Shown here piece by piece: positions 34,274 through 43,356 of a DNA stretch of 64,000 bases. Source of the DNA: Mycobacterium sp. ITM-2016-00317 (GTDB lineage Bacteria; Actinomycetota; Actinomycetes; Mycobacteriales; Mycobacteriaceae). The translations under genes were made by a program, and so were the position numbers. The stretch lies in NCBI RefSeq assembly GCF_002968295.1, contig NZ_CP134399.1, forward strand, positions 5,952,001 to 6,016,000, in the 5' to 3' direction. A model generated the notes under the pieces. The model saw only the letters and a program-made list of their open reading frames with translations. It was not told the origin of the DNA and searched no databases. Each line of letters starts with the position of its first letter. Positions within the stretch are counted from its first letter, which is position 1.

Positions 34274-35795
34274 TGTCTGCTCCTTGGGCGGTCACGCCCA
34301 CGAACTGGTGCGCGGCCAGCATCATGTTCTGCTCGGACATTTCCTGACCGGCAAGCTCTCTTTCGATCCGCCCGTCATCCATCACCAGCACACGGTCGCA
34401 GAGCTGGAGGATCTCGTCCGGCTCGGATGACGCCACGAGACATCCGCAGTCGTGCTTTTTCATGAGATCCCTGATGTAGTCGTAGATTCGCGCCCGGGCA
34501 CCGATGTCCACGCCCTGGGTGGGCTCGTCGAGTATCAGGAGCCGAATCGGCGCGGATCCCAATCCGGTCCGACCGACCACGATCTTCTGCTGATTTCCGC
34601 CGGAGAACTCTTCGGCTGTCATCCGCGGGTCCGGCGGTTGGAGAGCCAGTTCCTCGGCAATCTGCTGGAATTCGCGCCGCTCCGCCGCAGGTCTGCGGAT
34701 CCCGAGCTTCGAGAGTCGCTTGTACCTCGGCATGAGCACGTTCTCCCGGGCTGTCAGTGTCGACCAAAGTCCTTGGGTCGCCCGGTCCGACGCGACGAAT
34801 CTGATCCCCCGCTTGAACGCGTGCTCCGGCGACTTCGGTCGATAGGCGCTGCCGTCGAGCTCGATACGACCGGACATGGCTCCGGCGCCGTAGCTTCCGA
34901 TCACGCTCTCCAAGAGGGAGGTTCGCCCGGATCCGACTGCGCCGAACAGCCCGACGATTTCGCCCACGCCGACGTTGAAGCTCACCGGGCCGAATCGGGG
35001 GCCGGCGCCGTCGGTGACGGAGACCGCCGTGCGCTCGAACGTTTGCGCCTGCCCCGCGCGGGCAGCGAGCGGTTGGCCGGATCCCGCCGAGATGGCTTCC
35101 AGGATGTCCGACGCGGCCAGGTCCTCGGTCCGGCCGCTGAGCGCGACCACACCGGAGTTGATCACGGTGACGCGATCAGCGATGCGGAACACCTCCGCCA
35201 TGCGATGCGTGGTGTAGATGATCGCCACGCCGCTGTCGCGCAGTGATTTGACCTTCTCGAAGAGGATTTCGGTCTCTCTCGCCGAGATCGCCGCGGTCGG
35301 CTCGTCGAGGATCAGCACCTTGATCGACGTCCTGTTCCAGGCCTTCGCGATCTCGATCTGTTGCCGCACCCCGATGGACAGGTCTCCGACGATCGTGCCG
35401 GGAGTGGCGTTGATGCCATGCTGCGCCAACAACTCCCGTGCGATCCGATTCTGCTTCGCGCGATTGATGATCCCGAAGGTCGTCAACTCGTCGCCGAAGA
35501 ACATGTTGTCGACCACGCTGATCGTGTCGATCAGGCTGAGGTGCTGATGAATCGTGACGATTCCCGCGTCGAAAGCCTTCGACGGCGTGAGATCTTCGAG
35601 AGCTTCGCCGTCAAGCTCGGCGGTGCCACTTGTGATGGCGGTGGCACCGCCGATGCACTTGATCAGAGTCGATTTGCCGGCCCCGTTCGGTCCGAGCAAA
35701 GCGTGGACCTCTCCCGCACGGACCTCGAAGTCCACTCCTTTCAGGACAGGATTTGCGGAGTACGACTTGTGGATGTTCGTCAGAGACAGGGCCAT
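34266..35795 (-). CDS. sugar ABC transporter ATP-binding protein (RbsA type, two NBDs)
   Basis: 509 residues with two fused nucleotide-binding domains. The first has Walker A GPNGAGKSTLIK, signature LSIGVRQQIEIAK and Walker B LILDEPTAA. The second has a degenerate Walker A (GAVGSGRTSLLE) but an intact FSGGNQQKIVVGR signature and LILDEPTQGVD. This asymmetry is normal for RbsA/MglA proteins. It powers uptake with the adjacent permease. Confidence 0.94.
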   Translation of the reverse strand: MALSLTNIHKSYSANPVLKGVDFEVRAGEVHALLGPNGAGKSTLIKCIGGATAITSGTAELDGEALEDLTPSKAFDAGIVTIHQHLSLIDTISVVDNMFFGDELTTFGIINRAKQNRIARELLAQHGINATPGTIVGDLSIGVRQQIEIAKAWNRTSIKVLILDEPTAAISARETEILFEKVKSLRDSGVAIIYTTHRMAEVFRIADRVTVINSGVVALSGRTEDLAASDILEAISAGSGQPLAARAGQAQTFERTAVSVTDGAGPRFGPVSFNVGVGEIVGLFGAVGSGRTSLLESVIGSYGAGAMSGRIELDGSAYRPKSPEHAFKRGIRFVASDRATQGLWSTLTARENVLMPRYKRLSKLGIRRPAAERREFQQIAEELALQPPDPRMTAEEFSGGNQQKIVVGRTGLGSAPIRLLILDEPTQGVDIGARARIYDYIRDLMKKHDCGCLVASSEPDEILQLCDRVLVMDDGRIERELAGQEMSEQNMMLAAHQFVGVTAQGADNE

Positions 35796-35808
35796 CGGGG
35801 GGCGACTC

Positions 35809-36801
35809 TCAGTTGTATGCGGCCAGGAATTCGGCGACCTGATCCGGATCAGCGGAAGTCAGGACCGAGAAGTCCAGGGGGCCGTACTCCGGCTCGATGC
35901 CTTCCGCGACGTCGACGATGGTGTTCGCCACGGTGGACGTGAGGTCACCGAAGTTCACGGCCGAGGACGCCCGGAAGATGCCGTCCTGCTGGAGAAGCCG
36001 AAGAGCGGACGGGGAACCGTCCTGGCCACCGATGTAGACGTTCGGGTCGTTCGGGGCGAAGCCGGCGTTGATGAACGCCTGGCGTGCACCGATGGCGACA
36101 TCGTCGTTGTAGGCGAGGACCATGTTCAGATCGGGATGGGCTTGCAGCACTGTGGAGGTGACCGACTCTCCAGAGGCGGTGTCGACCGCTCGCTGATGGC
36201 TCACGATCTCGACATTGCTCGCGGCACCGGGGAACTCCGCCATGAGTGCGTCGTCGCGCTCCTTGCCCGCGGTGATGTCGCGGTCGTGGAGCACCAGCGC
36301 CTTGAGTGGACCGCCGTGTGCCCTCGCCCACTCGCGTGCGTTGATGCCGAGCTCGGCGCCACTGCGATCCCAGGCGAACTGCACCGCAGCATCCTGGTTC
36401 TTCAGATTCGTTCCGTAACTGACGAAGCCGACGCAGTTGTCCAGAGCGCGACGTCCGATCGGCTCGATGGCCGAAGGTTCGAGGGCGTAGGTCCCGACCG
36501 CTGAGAGCCCCTGCGCGACCCACGCCTCGAGGTCACTGACCTGTTGCTGCAGGTCGCCGTCGTTGGTGGTGGTGACGGTGCGGTATCCGCGCTCCGTGGC
36601 GATCTGACTGACTTTTTCGTTGAAGGGCTTGTAGATCTCAAGACTGGACAGCGGCCAGTCCCAGCCGATGACCTTCTCTTCCGACGGCGTGCAGTCGCTG
36701 CTACCGCCGACCTCGGAGACGATATCGCCGCCGCAGCCTGCCAACGCCGAGCTCACGGTCGCTACGCACAGCACCCCCAGAAACTTTTTTGCCCTTCGCA
36801 T
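35809..36801 (-). CDS. ABC transporter sugar-binding lipoprotein (Peripla_BP_4)
   Basis: 330 residues from ATG 36801. The signal peptide ends in the lipobox ALAG|C near residue 22. The two-lobed ribose-binding fold is visible: KVIGWDWPLSSLEIY, NDGDLQQQVSDLEAWVAQG and MVLAYNDDVAIGARQAF. It captures the ligand for the permease/ATPase encoded immediately downstream and is first in the operon. Ligand specificity is not readable from sequence. Confidence 0.92.
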   Translation of the reverse strand: MRRAKKFLGVLCVATVSSALAGCGGDIVSEVGGSSDCTPSEEKVIGWDWPLSSLEIYKPFNEKVSQIATERGYRTVTTTNDGDLQQQVSDLEAWVAQGLSAVGTYALEPSAIEPIGRRALDNCVGFVSYGTNLKNQDAAVQFAWDRSGAELGINAREWARAHGGPLKALVLHDRDITAGKERDDALMAEFPGAASNVEIVSHQRAVDTASGESVTSTVLQAHPDLNMVLAYNDDVAIGARQAFINAGFAPNDPNVYIGGQDGSPSALRLLQQDGIFRASSAVNFGDLTSTVANTIVDVAEGIEPEYGPLDFSVLTSADPDQVAEFLAAYN

Positions 36802-36927
36802 CGCTGCCCTTCCGAATCGCTTGATGGGACTCTCACCGGGCCTTCGGGTTGCTGAACACATCCGGCTTCCCGGCACGCATCCCGCGACCAGAGATGGGCG
36901 TCACGCCGACCTCGTGAGACAGGACAC

Positions 36928-36956
36928 AGTGTGCAACAACAGTCTCTTTCGGTCAA
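36928..36956 (-). promoter_or_regulatory. candidate promoter of the ABC/kinase/M81 operon
   Basis: On the minus strand TTGACC (36956-36951) and CACACT (36933-36928) are spaced by 17 bp, a sigma-A-like arrangement. It is about 130 bp upstream of the binding-protein start. The rest of the 36802-37121 gap is noncoding and relatively AT-rich. Confidence 0.5.
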
Positions 36957-37054
36957 GATCGTTCATTAACGGGACGTTACAGTCAGGAAAAGCCTCGCTG
37001 CGCTGGACTTGCTCCTGCTGCGCGCGTCGTTCTGGCGCCTGTTCTTGCCCGTAC

Positions 37055-37084
37055 TTGACAGATAAATCCGCACGCTTTGATACT
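37055..37084 (+). promoter_or_regulatory. candidate promoter of the DeoR gene
   Basis: TTGACA (37055-37060) and GATACT (37079-37084) are separated by 18 bp. Transcription would start near 37091, giving a leader of about 30 bases that contains the AAAGGAGG ribosome-binding site of the regulator. Confidence 0.6.
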
Positions 37085-37121
37085 GGAGCCCGTGCCTTCT
37101 GCCTGTGGAAAGGAGGACTAC

Positions 37122-37892
37122 ATGCTTGCTGCGACGCGGCGGGAGAGAATTGTCGAGCTCGTGTCCGCCCGTCGGTCGATCTCCAGTGATGAACTAGCTG
37201 AGGCGCTCGGCGTTTCGGTCGAGACGGTGCGACGCGACCTGAGAACTCTTGACGAGACCCGGCAGCTTCAGCGAGTCCGCGGCGGGGCGATTCACGCCGA
37301 GGTCCGGACGAGCAACAAAGAGCCTTCGTTCACTGACCGCACGATTCTCGCCGCTGATGCCAAGAATGCGATCGGCGAGTCGGCTGCGCAGTTGCTTGTC
37401 GGCGCCAACACGGTTTTCGTCGACATCGGCACGACCGCAATCGCCGTGGCGCGCGCGATGCTCGGATCTTTCACCGGCACGGTGATCACCCCGTCGATGT
37501 GGGTCGCCGAGGTGCTCAGCTCCGGATCCGACATCGACGTATTCATGCCGGGCGGCAAGGTCCGCGGCGGCGACATGTCGATCTCAGGTTCCACCGCACG
37601 GGCGTTCCTGCGCGACGTCAATCCTGACGTCGCCTTCCTCGGCACCGGCGGCATCGACATCGGCGCAGGCCTCACCGACTTCGAACTTCAGGAAGTCGAC
37701 ATCAAACGGACTGTGCTGCAGAACAGTCAGCGCAGCTACGCATTGGCGGATTCGAGCAAGTTCATGACCCGAGCACCCTTCAAAGTGTGCGACCTCAGCG
37801 AGCTGACCGGGATCATCACCGATCCGGATCTGCCCTCCGACACTCTCGACTCCTTCGTCGCCGGCGGTGTCGAGATCTTGACCGGTCTCTGA
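37122..37892 (+). CDS. DeoR-family transcriptional regulator
   Basis: 256 residues from ATG 37122, preceded by AAAGGAGG. The DeoR winged helix (about 5-57) has SSDELAEALGVSVETVRRDLRTLDE. The DeoRC sensor domain follows with VFVDIGTTA and YALADSSKF. It is divergent from the binding-protein gene, so it most likely represses the ABC/kinase/M81 operon until the kinase product or a similar sugar phosphate appears. Confidence 0.93.
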   Translation: MLAATRRERIVELVSARRSISSDELAEALGVSVETVRRDLRTLDETRQLQRVRGGAIHAEVRTSNKEPSFTDRTILAADAKNAIGESAAQLLVGANTVFVDIGTTAIAVARAMLGSFTGTVITPSMWVAEVLSSGSDIDVFMPGGKVRGGDMSISGSTARAFLRDVNPDVAFLGTGGIDIGAGLTDFELQEVDIKRTVLQNSQRSYALADSSKFMTRAPFKVCDLSELTGIITDPDLPSDTLDSFVAGGVEILTGL

Positions 37893-37986
37893 CTCTCGCC
37901 TGCAGCCAGGGCGATCCGCGTGCAGCGCCACCGTTTCACACCGTCGGTGCCGGGTAGACAACCACAATCCGACAATGGAGGTCATG

Positions 37987-38139
37987 ATGACGGGACCCGA
38001 ACGGGACGAGAGCTTGCCGGAGAAGCTGCGCGAAGCGGCCGATGAGAGTGGCGCCGAGCCGGGCGCCGACGATTCCGGGGTGCCACCGGACAGCACTGGA
38101 TACGCCACGCCGCCGTTGGACTCACCCGACTCGTCCTAG
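37987..38139 (+). CDS. short acidic protein of unknown function
   Basis: 50 residues from the second of two adjacent ATGs, with GGAGG five bases upstream. The composition is strongly acidic and Pro/Ser-rich (PERDESLPEKLREAADE at the start) with no hydrophobic segment. The ribosome-binding site and high third-position GC support translation. It is too short for family assignment. Confidence 0.45.
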   Translation: MTGPERDESLPEKLREAADESGAEPGADDSGVPPDSTGYATPPLDSPDSS

Positions 38140-38171
38140 CCTCGAGGTCTGGAGGAACTCAGCGTCGCACG

Positions 38172-38666
38172 TTGTTGGTTGCGGTACCTCGGGCCGGGCA
38201 CGAGGCGCTGCACCAAGGCTCATTCGATTGGCGCAGCACGTCGTGGGGACCCCCGGGATGGACGGAATTAAAGCGGGGACGGCGCCCGCTGAGCTACGTC
38301 TGGTACCGCAACGTCGCTGACGGCGATGACCTGTGCGAATTGACCATCGATATGAGGGATTTCGAGAACCCGGTGTCGCTTCACCCGGGTGCGGTGCAGC
38401 AGCGCTTCATCGACGAGATGCGCGTCGCTGCGGCCGAGCTGCTGGCCCCCGCAGTCGCCGAAGTCGTCGGCGTCGCGACCGAGCAGCCCTTCCTGCAGGT
38501 CGTATCCGCGCTCTATAACCACCTGCAGGCGCACGACGGACAGCTCGAGCTCGGGGGCCGGCTCCTGGAGAGGGCAGCCGCCATGGGCGCGCGATCACAG
38601 GTCACCAACACCTGGACTCCCGGCGATCCCGACCTGCTACCCGGTCTCTACGGCCCGGGCAGGTAA
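38172..38666 (+). pseudogene. remnant of a FAD-dependent monooxygenase (dihydroxypyridine hydroxylase-like)
   Basis: The translation matches the central and extreme C-terminal parts of group A FAD monooxygenases: YVWYRNVADGDDL, VSLHPGAVQQRFIDEMR, TEQPFLQVV, then directly LLERAAAMGARSQ and the terminal PGDPDLLPGLYGPGR. The N-terminal Rossmann domain is missing, and the GD-motif segment that should lie between FLQVV and LLERA is deleted in frame. It therefore cannot bind FAD. The 3' end overlaps the convergent cyclase gene by 19 bp. Confidence 0.75.
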
Positions 38667-39478
38667 TTCACGGCGTAGACGGTCTGGGTACCCGGTAAGC
38701 CCTTGAGCTCCAGATCATCTGGCCCGGTGAAGCTGATGTCGTCGGGGTCGCCGACTGATTCCCGCACCGCATCGGTGACGAGGATCTGAGCGCCGTCGGC
38801 GAGGTCGGCCACCCGTGACGCGATGACGACGTCGAGGCCGAAGAGGTCCTCTCCGCGCCGCACCGATGTGCCGACATGCGCACCCATCCGCACCCGGATG
38901 CCGTCCCAGCGGTCGAGGTTTTGGCGCAGCGCCCGCTGCACGGCCACACAGCAGCGGACCGCGTCGACCGGCTCGGCGAACGCGACCATGAACCCGTCGC
39001 CCTGGGTTTTCACCACGTGGCCGTGGTGGTCGTCCACGCAGTTCCCGATCAGCGTGTTGTGCCGCTCCAGCAGCTGCACCCACTCCCGGTCGCCCAGAGC
39101 CGCATTGCGTTCGGTGGAGCCTTCGATGTCGGAGAACATCAGAACGACCCGTCCGTCCGCGGAGACGACGCGCGCGAGGTCGGGTCGTTCGATCCGCGCC
39201 CAGCCCGCCAGATCGTCGATCGAGCTGCGCACCGAACCGCCGAGGGTCTTGCGGACGATCGCATCCGCGGTCTGCACGGTGTGCATCACCGTCTTGACCG
39301 CCAGCGGCGCCACCCCGATCGGCTTCCGCGTGCGGCGGGGTTTCTCGTCTCTGCGACGCTCGCGCTCCAGCGCGCGGCGCGTCGACGCCAACGACCGCCG
39401 CGACACGATCAGCACCACACCGAGCGCGATCAGCCCGGCCGCCTCGAGCAGGACCACGATCGACAGCGCCACGGTCAT
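38648..39478 (-). CDS. membrane-anchored class III adenylate/guanylate cyclase
   Basis: 276 residues. One N-terminal membrane helix (about 4-26) and a basic linker precede a single cyclase domain (about 105-270). This has the metal-binding VVLMFSDIEGSTERNAALGD, HVVKTQGDGFMVAF and GLDVVIASRVADLA. It resembles the single-domain cyclases common in mycobacteria. It would act as a homodimer producing cyclic nucleotide at the inner membrane face. Confidence 0.88.
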   Translation of the reverse strand: MTVALSIVVLLEAAGLIALGVVLIVSRRSLASTRRALERERRRDEKPRRTRKPIGVAPLAVKTVMHTVQTADAIVRKTLGGSVRSSIDDLAGWARIERPDLARVVSADGRVVLMFSDIEGSTERNAALGDREWVQLLERHNTLIGNCVDDHHGHVVKTQGDGFMVAFAEPVDAVRCCVAVQRALRQNLDRWDGIRVRMGAHVGTSVRRGEDLFGLDVVIASRVADLADGAQILVTDAVRESVGDPDDISFTGPDDLELKGLPGTQTVYAVNYLPGP

Positions 39479-39520
39479 GTCGCGATTATGGCGGGTGGTC
39501 GCGACCGACCGCGCAGGGCG

Positions 39521-40438
39521 TCATCGGTAACGCCGAGCAACAGTCCATGGCCGCCCGAAATCCTCGTTGAACGACTCGGGGTCGAACGGGCTGTCGCCTC
39601 CGGCAGCGAAACTCGTCAGCTCGCCGAACACGATGCGCCCGGCGATGTCGTACAGATCGACGCGAACGAAATCGGTGTCGCCGCCGAGCCGTCCGGCAAG
39701 GTCGATCATCTCCCTCATGCAAGCGGGCTTGACGGGTCGGGGATCGGCCCACGGCGCTCCGCCGCTGAGCAGCAGGTGCTCCCAGTCCGGCCGGAAGAAG
39801 TCCTGTGTGCGCAGGCCGAACCGTCCGGAGACGACCTGGATGAACGCACATCGCCCGTGGAACACGAAGAACTTGTAATCATCGGGAACCCCGCCGTCGG
39901 GGCCGGTGAGCATCTCCTCGACGATGATGCGCCGTTGGATTCGCCCGTACACCCATTCCCGGTTCGGCCCCTGGCCGTAAAGCTGCGCGACCCAACCCTG
40001 CGCGATACTGATGATGTCCTCGCGAGGTGCGGATTCAGGACGAACGTGCCGGTACTCCCAACTCCGGGGCACGGTGGGCAGGCGCGCGTCCTTGGGTGCA
40101 TGGCCGGAAACGATGATGGCTGCGCCGCTGCCGTGGGTCGGCTTCACCACGTAGGAGTCGGGCAGGCGCACCTCGCGCAATGCGGCGGGGTCATCGAGGA
40201 TCGCATACACCCGCGGAAGGTACTGTGCACCAATCACCGTGGTGACATAGTCACGTACTGCCGCCTTGTCGGCGAAGGTCACCACCAGCGGGCGGTGATC
40301 GCGCAGCATCTTGTAGCGGACCTTCTCGCGGAACGTGCGTGGTCTCCGCGTACGCCAGAGGCGCTCCCGACGCACGAGTGGGCTCCGCTCGCGCCACCGG
40401 ACGCCCTCGCGGCGCGAGGCCCAACGGGATGCGATCAC
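39521..40438 (-). CDS. TupA-like ATP-grasp protein
   Basis: 305 residues. The ATP-grasp pattern is visible as SYVVKPTHGSGAAIIV, RRIIVEEML, DYKFFVFHG and the metal-binding FVRVDLYDIAGRIVFGEL. This matches the TupA family, linked in Bacillus to teichuronopeptide synthesis and elsewhere found in glycan clusters. No glycosyltransferase is adjacent here; the upstream neighbour is a nitroreductase and the downstream one the cyclase. A peptide- or amino-acid-ligating role on a surface polymer is inferred. Confidence 0.8.
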   Translation of the reverse strand: MIASRWASRREGVRWRERSPLVRRERLWRTRRPRTFREKVRYKMLRDHRPLVVTFADKAAVRDYVTTVIGAQYLPRVYAILDDPAALREVRLPDSYVVKPTHGSGAAIIVSGHAPKDARLPTVPRSWEYRHVRPESAPREDIISIAQGWVAQLYGQGPNREWVYGRIQRRIIVEEMLTGPDGGVPDDYKFFVFHGRCAFIQVVSGRFGLRTQDFFRPDWEHLLLSGGAPWADPRPVKPACMREMIDLAGRLGGDTDFVRVDLYDIAGRIVFGELTSFAAGGDSPFDPESFNEDFGRPWTVARRYR

Positions 40439-40526
40439 AAACTCAGGCTGCGGGCCCCGGCTCGGCAGAACGTCGTGATGGGTCAGCGATACCGCCTAGC
40501 TGTACCGAGTCACGACATTGGTGCAG

Positions 40527-41209
40527 TCAGCGGCGGAAGCGTGTCGTCTCGGCGAGCGGCGCCCGCGGAACCCGCAGCGAGTTGACCGGCGCGGACTCCT
40601 CGGCGTAGCCGAACGAGATGCCCACCAACAGCTTTCGTCCGTGCACGCCCAGTTGGCTGCGCACGGTGTCGGCGTAGAAGCTCAGCAGCGCCTGCGGGCA
40701 CGACGCGATACCGTACGCGGCCATCGCGAGCATCAACGTCTGCGCGTACATGCCCATGTCGGCCGCGATGCGCGCCTCGGTCTCGGCCGGGGCGAAGAGC
40801 AGGGCCACATGCGGCGCCCCGTAGAACCGCAGGCTCTTGGTGTTGTAGCCCTCCAGCAGGTCGGTCTCGTCGCGGGCTATACCCAGCGTTCCGTAGAGCT
40901 GTGCGCCGAACTCCGCGCGGCGGGCCGCCAGGGCTCCCTGGAACAGACCTTCCCGGTACGGGAAGTCGACGGTCCTCTCCCCGGCCACGTGGGCCGCGAC
41001 CAGCGCGTCGGCGAGGCGTTCCTTGGCCCCGCCACTGACGACTTCGACCTGCCAGGGCTGGGTGTTGGAGTTCGACGGTGCCTGCCCGGCCAGCTCGAAG
41101 ACGGTGCGCAGGGTCTCGGCCGGACCTCGTCCGGACGGAAGGCGCGGGTCGCGCGTCGGTTACGGATGACGTGATCGATGGATTCGGCCGAGTCGGTCGC
41201 GGACGTCAT
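40527..41209 (-). pseudogene. nitroreductase-family oxidoreductase, frameshifted
   Basis: The N-terminal IDHVIRNRRATRAFRPDEV is in one frame and the remaining domain (TLRTVFELAGQAPSNSNTQPW, then MGMYAQTLMLAMAAYGI) is in another. Restoring one base near 41120-41126 (GGCCGGAC) joins them as DEVPAETL. The 683-bp span is one base short of a codon multiple. The FMN-binding Arg-Arg and SNSNTQPW elements are otherwise intact. It is divergent from a TetR gene. A true pseudogene and a sequencing error cannot be separated. Confidence 0.85.
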
Positions 41210-41233
41210 GAAGCACCCCTATCAAGTACATGA

Positions 41234-41285
41234 CTGCGTTTACTTCGTCGAAGGTACCGGTTCAGGGGCAGGATGTAAACGGCAG
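41234..41285. promoter_or_regulatory. inverted CTGCGTTTAC motif between nitroreductase and TetR
   Basis: CTGCGTTTAC (41234-41243) and GTAAACGGCAG (41275-41285) are inverted copies with one inserted base, in the 91-bp divergent promoter gap. Likely operator half-sites for the TetR regulator. Confidence 0.45.
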
Positions 41286-41300
41286 CGTATAGTTGCGGTC

Positions 41301-41864
41301 ATGAGTAGCCCACGGGGTCGCGGCGGCAGGGAACGCATCCTGGCCGCCGCCACCACGTTGTTCGAGGCGCAGGGCATCACCGCGACCACCATGGAGCAGA
41401 TCGCCGCTGCCGCACCGGTTTCCAAGCGCACTCTGTACGCGCACTTCCCGGCCAAAGAGGATCTCGTCGTCGCGTATCTGCGGCATCTGTCCGACGCCGG
41501 ACTCACGATGGAGAGCATGCTCGACCGTGACGATCTGCCCGCGCGTGACCGGGTCATGGCGCTCTTCCGGGTACCTCGGTTCGACGGGCCGGTGCGCGGG
41601 TGCCCGTTCACCTCGGCCGCCACCGAATTCCCCGACCCCCAGAGTCCGCCCCACGCCTATACCCGAGAACGTAAGCAGCAGTTCACCTCTCGCATCACCG
41701 AATTGCTCACCGAGCTCGGCGCACGCGAACCCGACCGGCTGGCCGAACAACTGTCGATCCTCGCCGACGGTGTCGCGGGTCGGGCGATGGTGTTCGACGA
41801 TCCCGGTCGAGGCGACTTCGCGCGGGCAGCGGCCGAAACGCTGCTCGACGCCGCGCTGCAGTAG
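41301..41864 (+). CDS. TetR-family transcriptional regulator
   Basis: 187 residues from ATG 41301 (MSSPRGRGGRERI). The helix-turn-helix lies at about 12-58 with ITATTMEQIAAAAPVSKRTLYAHFPAKED. A longer frame starts at 41178 but covers the promoter. It is divergent from the nitroreductase and probably its repressor. Confidence 0.9.
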   Translation: MSSPRGRGGRERILAAATTLFEAQGITATTMEQIAAAAPVSKRTLYAHFPAKEDLVVAYLRHLSDAGLTMESMLDRDDLPARDRVMALFRVPRFDGPVRGCPFTSAATEFPDPQSPPHAYTRERKQQFTSRITELLTELGAREPDRLAEQLSILADGVAGRAMVFDDPGRGDFARAAAETLLDAALQ

Positions 41865-41870
41865 GCCGCC

Positions 41871-41937
41871 GACCGACAGCGACCGCCCGTCCCGACGTCG
41901 TGTCGGTCCGCCGTCGTAGCGAACGGCGGGAGTCGCT
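41871..41937. terminator. overlapping hairpins in the convergent TetR/LLM gap
   Basis: GACCGACA (41871-41878) pairs with TGTCGGTC (41901-41908), and AGCGAC.GCC (from 41878) can alternatively pair with GGCGGGAGTCGCT ending 41937. They lie between convergent genes and can serve both as a bidirectional terminator. Confidence 0.45.
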
Positions 41938-41976
41938 GGTCTTCCAGGCGATTCAGACGTGCAAGCCGCCGTCGGC

Positions 41977-42891
41977 CTAGTGTGCGGTCAGCTGACTCAG
42001 CGCCTCCCCCACCTTCGTGACGAGACCGGGCGTGTAGCCGTGAGTCGGCATGTTGATGATTACGCCGTCGACTCCGACGTCGAACACGCGTCGCTGGATC
42101 TCCTCGGCGACTTGTTGGGGCGTGCCGTGGACAGCGCGACCGCCGGTAGCTTCCTCCATGTCAACCGAGGGTTCGCCGTCGATCACCACGGTCAGGAAGC
42201 CACTGGTTTCCAATGTCGCTGGGTCACGCCCGATTTCGGCACACCTCTGCTTGAGCACGCGCAGCTTGGCCGGGAGCTCGTCCATGGGGGCGATGATGTT
42301 GAGATGGTCCGCGTACTGGGCTGCCAGCCGGAAAGTCTTCTTCTCGCCACTACCACCGAGCATCACCGGAATGTGGTCGCGGTAACGGGGCTCGTTGATG
42401 GCGCTCTCGGTGTGGTACCACTTGCCCTCGAAGGTCGGTCGCTCTCCGTGGATCATCGGAATCATGATCTGCAGAGCTTCTTCCAGCTTCTCGAAGCGCT
42501 CCGTGAACGTTCCGAATTCGTACCCGAGCTGTTGATGCTCCAGCTCGAACCACCCCGCTCCGACACCCAAGAGTGTGCGCCCGCGGTTGATCACATCCAG
42601 TGTGGTGATCTCTTTGGCAAGCAGGGTGGGGTTCCGGTAGGTATTCCCGGTGACCAAGGTCGCCAACTGGATGCGGTCGGTGACAGCGCTCAACGCGCCC
42701 AAAGTCGTGTACGCCTCCAGTATTGGTTCGTCCGGTGCGCCCAACCCCGGCAGCTGGTAGAAGTGGTCCATCAGGAAGACGGTGTCGAATCCGGCAGCTT
42801 CGGCCTCCTGCACCTGAGACTTCACCGCGGAGAACAGCTCGGCCACGGGCAGGCCATAGGAGAAGTACGGAATCTGTAGTCCAAGTCTCAT
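41977..42891 (-). CDS. LLM-class F420-dependent oxidoreductase
   Basis: 304 residues from ATG 42891 (MRLGLQIPYFSYG). It is a luciferase-like TIM barrel with FDTVFLMDHFYQLPG, VTGNTYRNPTLLAKEITTLD and LLGVGAGWFELEH, the blocks of mycobacterial F420-dependent enzymes. F420 as cofactor is inferred from the family. The substrate is unknown. Confidence 0.88.
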   Translation of the reverse strand: MRLGLQIPYFSYGLPVAELFSAVKSQVQEAEAAGFDTVFLMDHFYQLPGLGAPDEPILEAYTTLGALSAVTDRIQLATLVTGNTYRNPTLLAKEITTLDVINRGRTLLGVGAGWFELEHQQLGYEFGTFTERFEKLEEALQIMIPMIHGERPTFEGKWYHTESAINEPRYRDHIPVMLGGSGEKKTFRLAAQYADHLNIIAPMDELPAKLRVLKQRCAEIGRDPATLETSGFLTVVIDGEPSVDMEEATGGRAVHGTPQQVAEEIQRRVFDVGVDGVIINMPTHGYTPGLVTKVGEALSQLTAH

Positions 42892-42966
42892 GGTCACGGC
42901 TAGCACGAACAGAACACAGGGCAGGTCTATTCCCGCCGGCACACGCCAACCGGTCTCGGCGCCCGA

Positions 42967-43209
42967 TTGCAGATGGGGCGGGGTTCACCACCGCTGATAC
43001 CCCACGACGCCGGTGCCCTGAGGCTCAACCACCTCGGGCTGACGGTCGCCGACGTCTTCGCAGCCATCGACTGGTATGGCCGCGACGGCGCGGTCTCCGG
43101 CCTGCGGTGCATCATCGGGCCCCGATTGTTGGTACCGGCACGCCACGGTGAACCGTGTGCGGGACTCGGCCACAGCACCACACCGGAAGGTCGCGCGACG
43201 TGCCGATAA
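42967..43209 (+). pseudogene. fragment of a glyoxalase/VOC-family protein
   Basis: The translation contains LNHLGLTVADVFAAIDWYG followed shortly by GLRCIIGPRLLVPARHGE, the first beta-alpha-beta module of a VOC protein. The segment between them is shortened and the second module is absent. It fills most of the gap between the LLM gene and the quinone-oxidoreductase gene. Confidence 0.55.
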
Positions 43210-43356
43210 GACAAGGCAATTGCGGACACTCACTGCTGATCACGGCCCCGGACGCTGACGGCTGACCGTGCGCCGCGCAAGCGGGGCACACATCGCATCA
43301 GGCGTACGCTCGAATTCGAAGCAAGTATGCCGTCGCGTACGAAGATTGGAGTTCTT

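Noticed and set aside
35809..36801. Possible truncation of the binding protein at its C-terminus
   Set aside because: Both lobes and the closing region (SVLTSADPDQVAEFLAAY) are present; the length is normal for the family.
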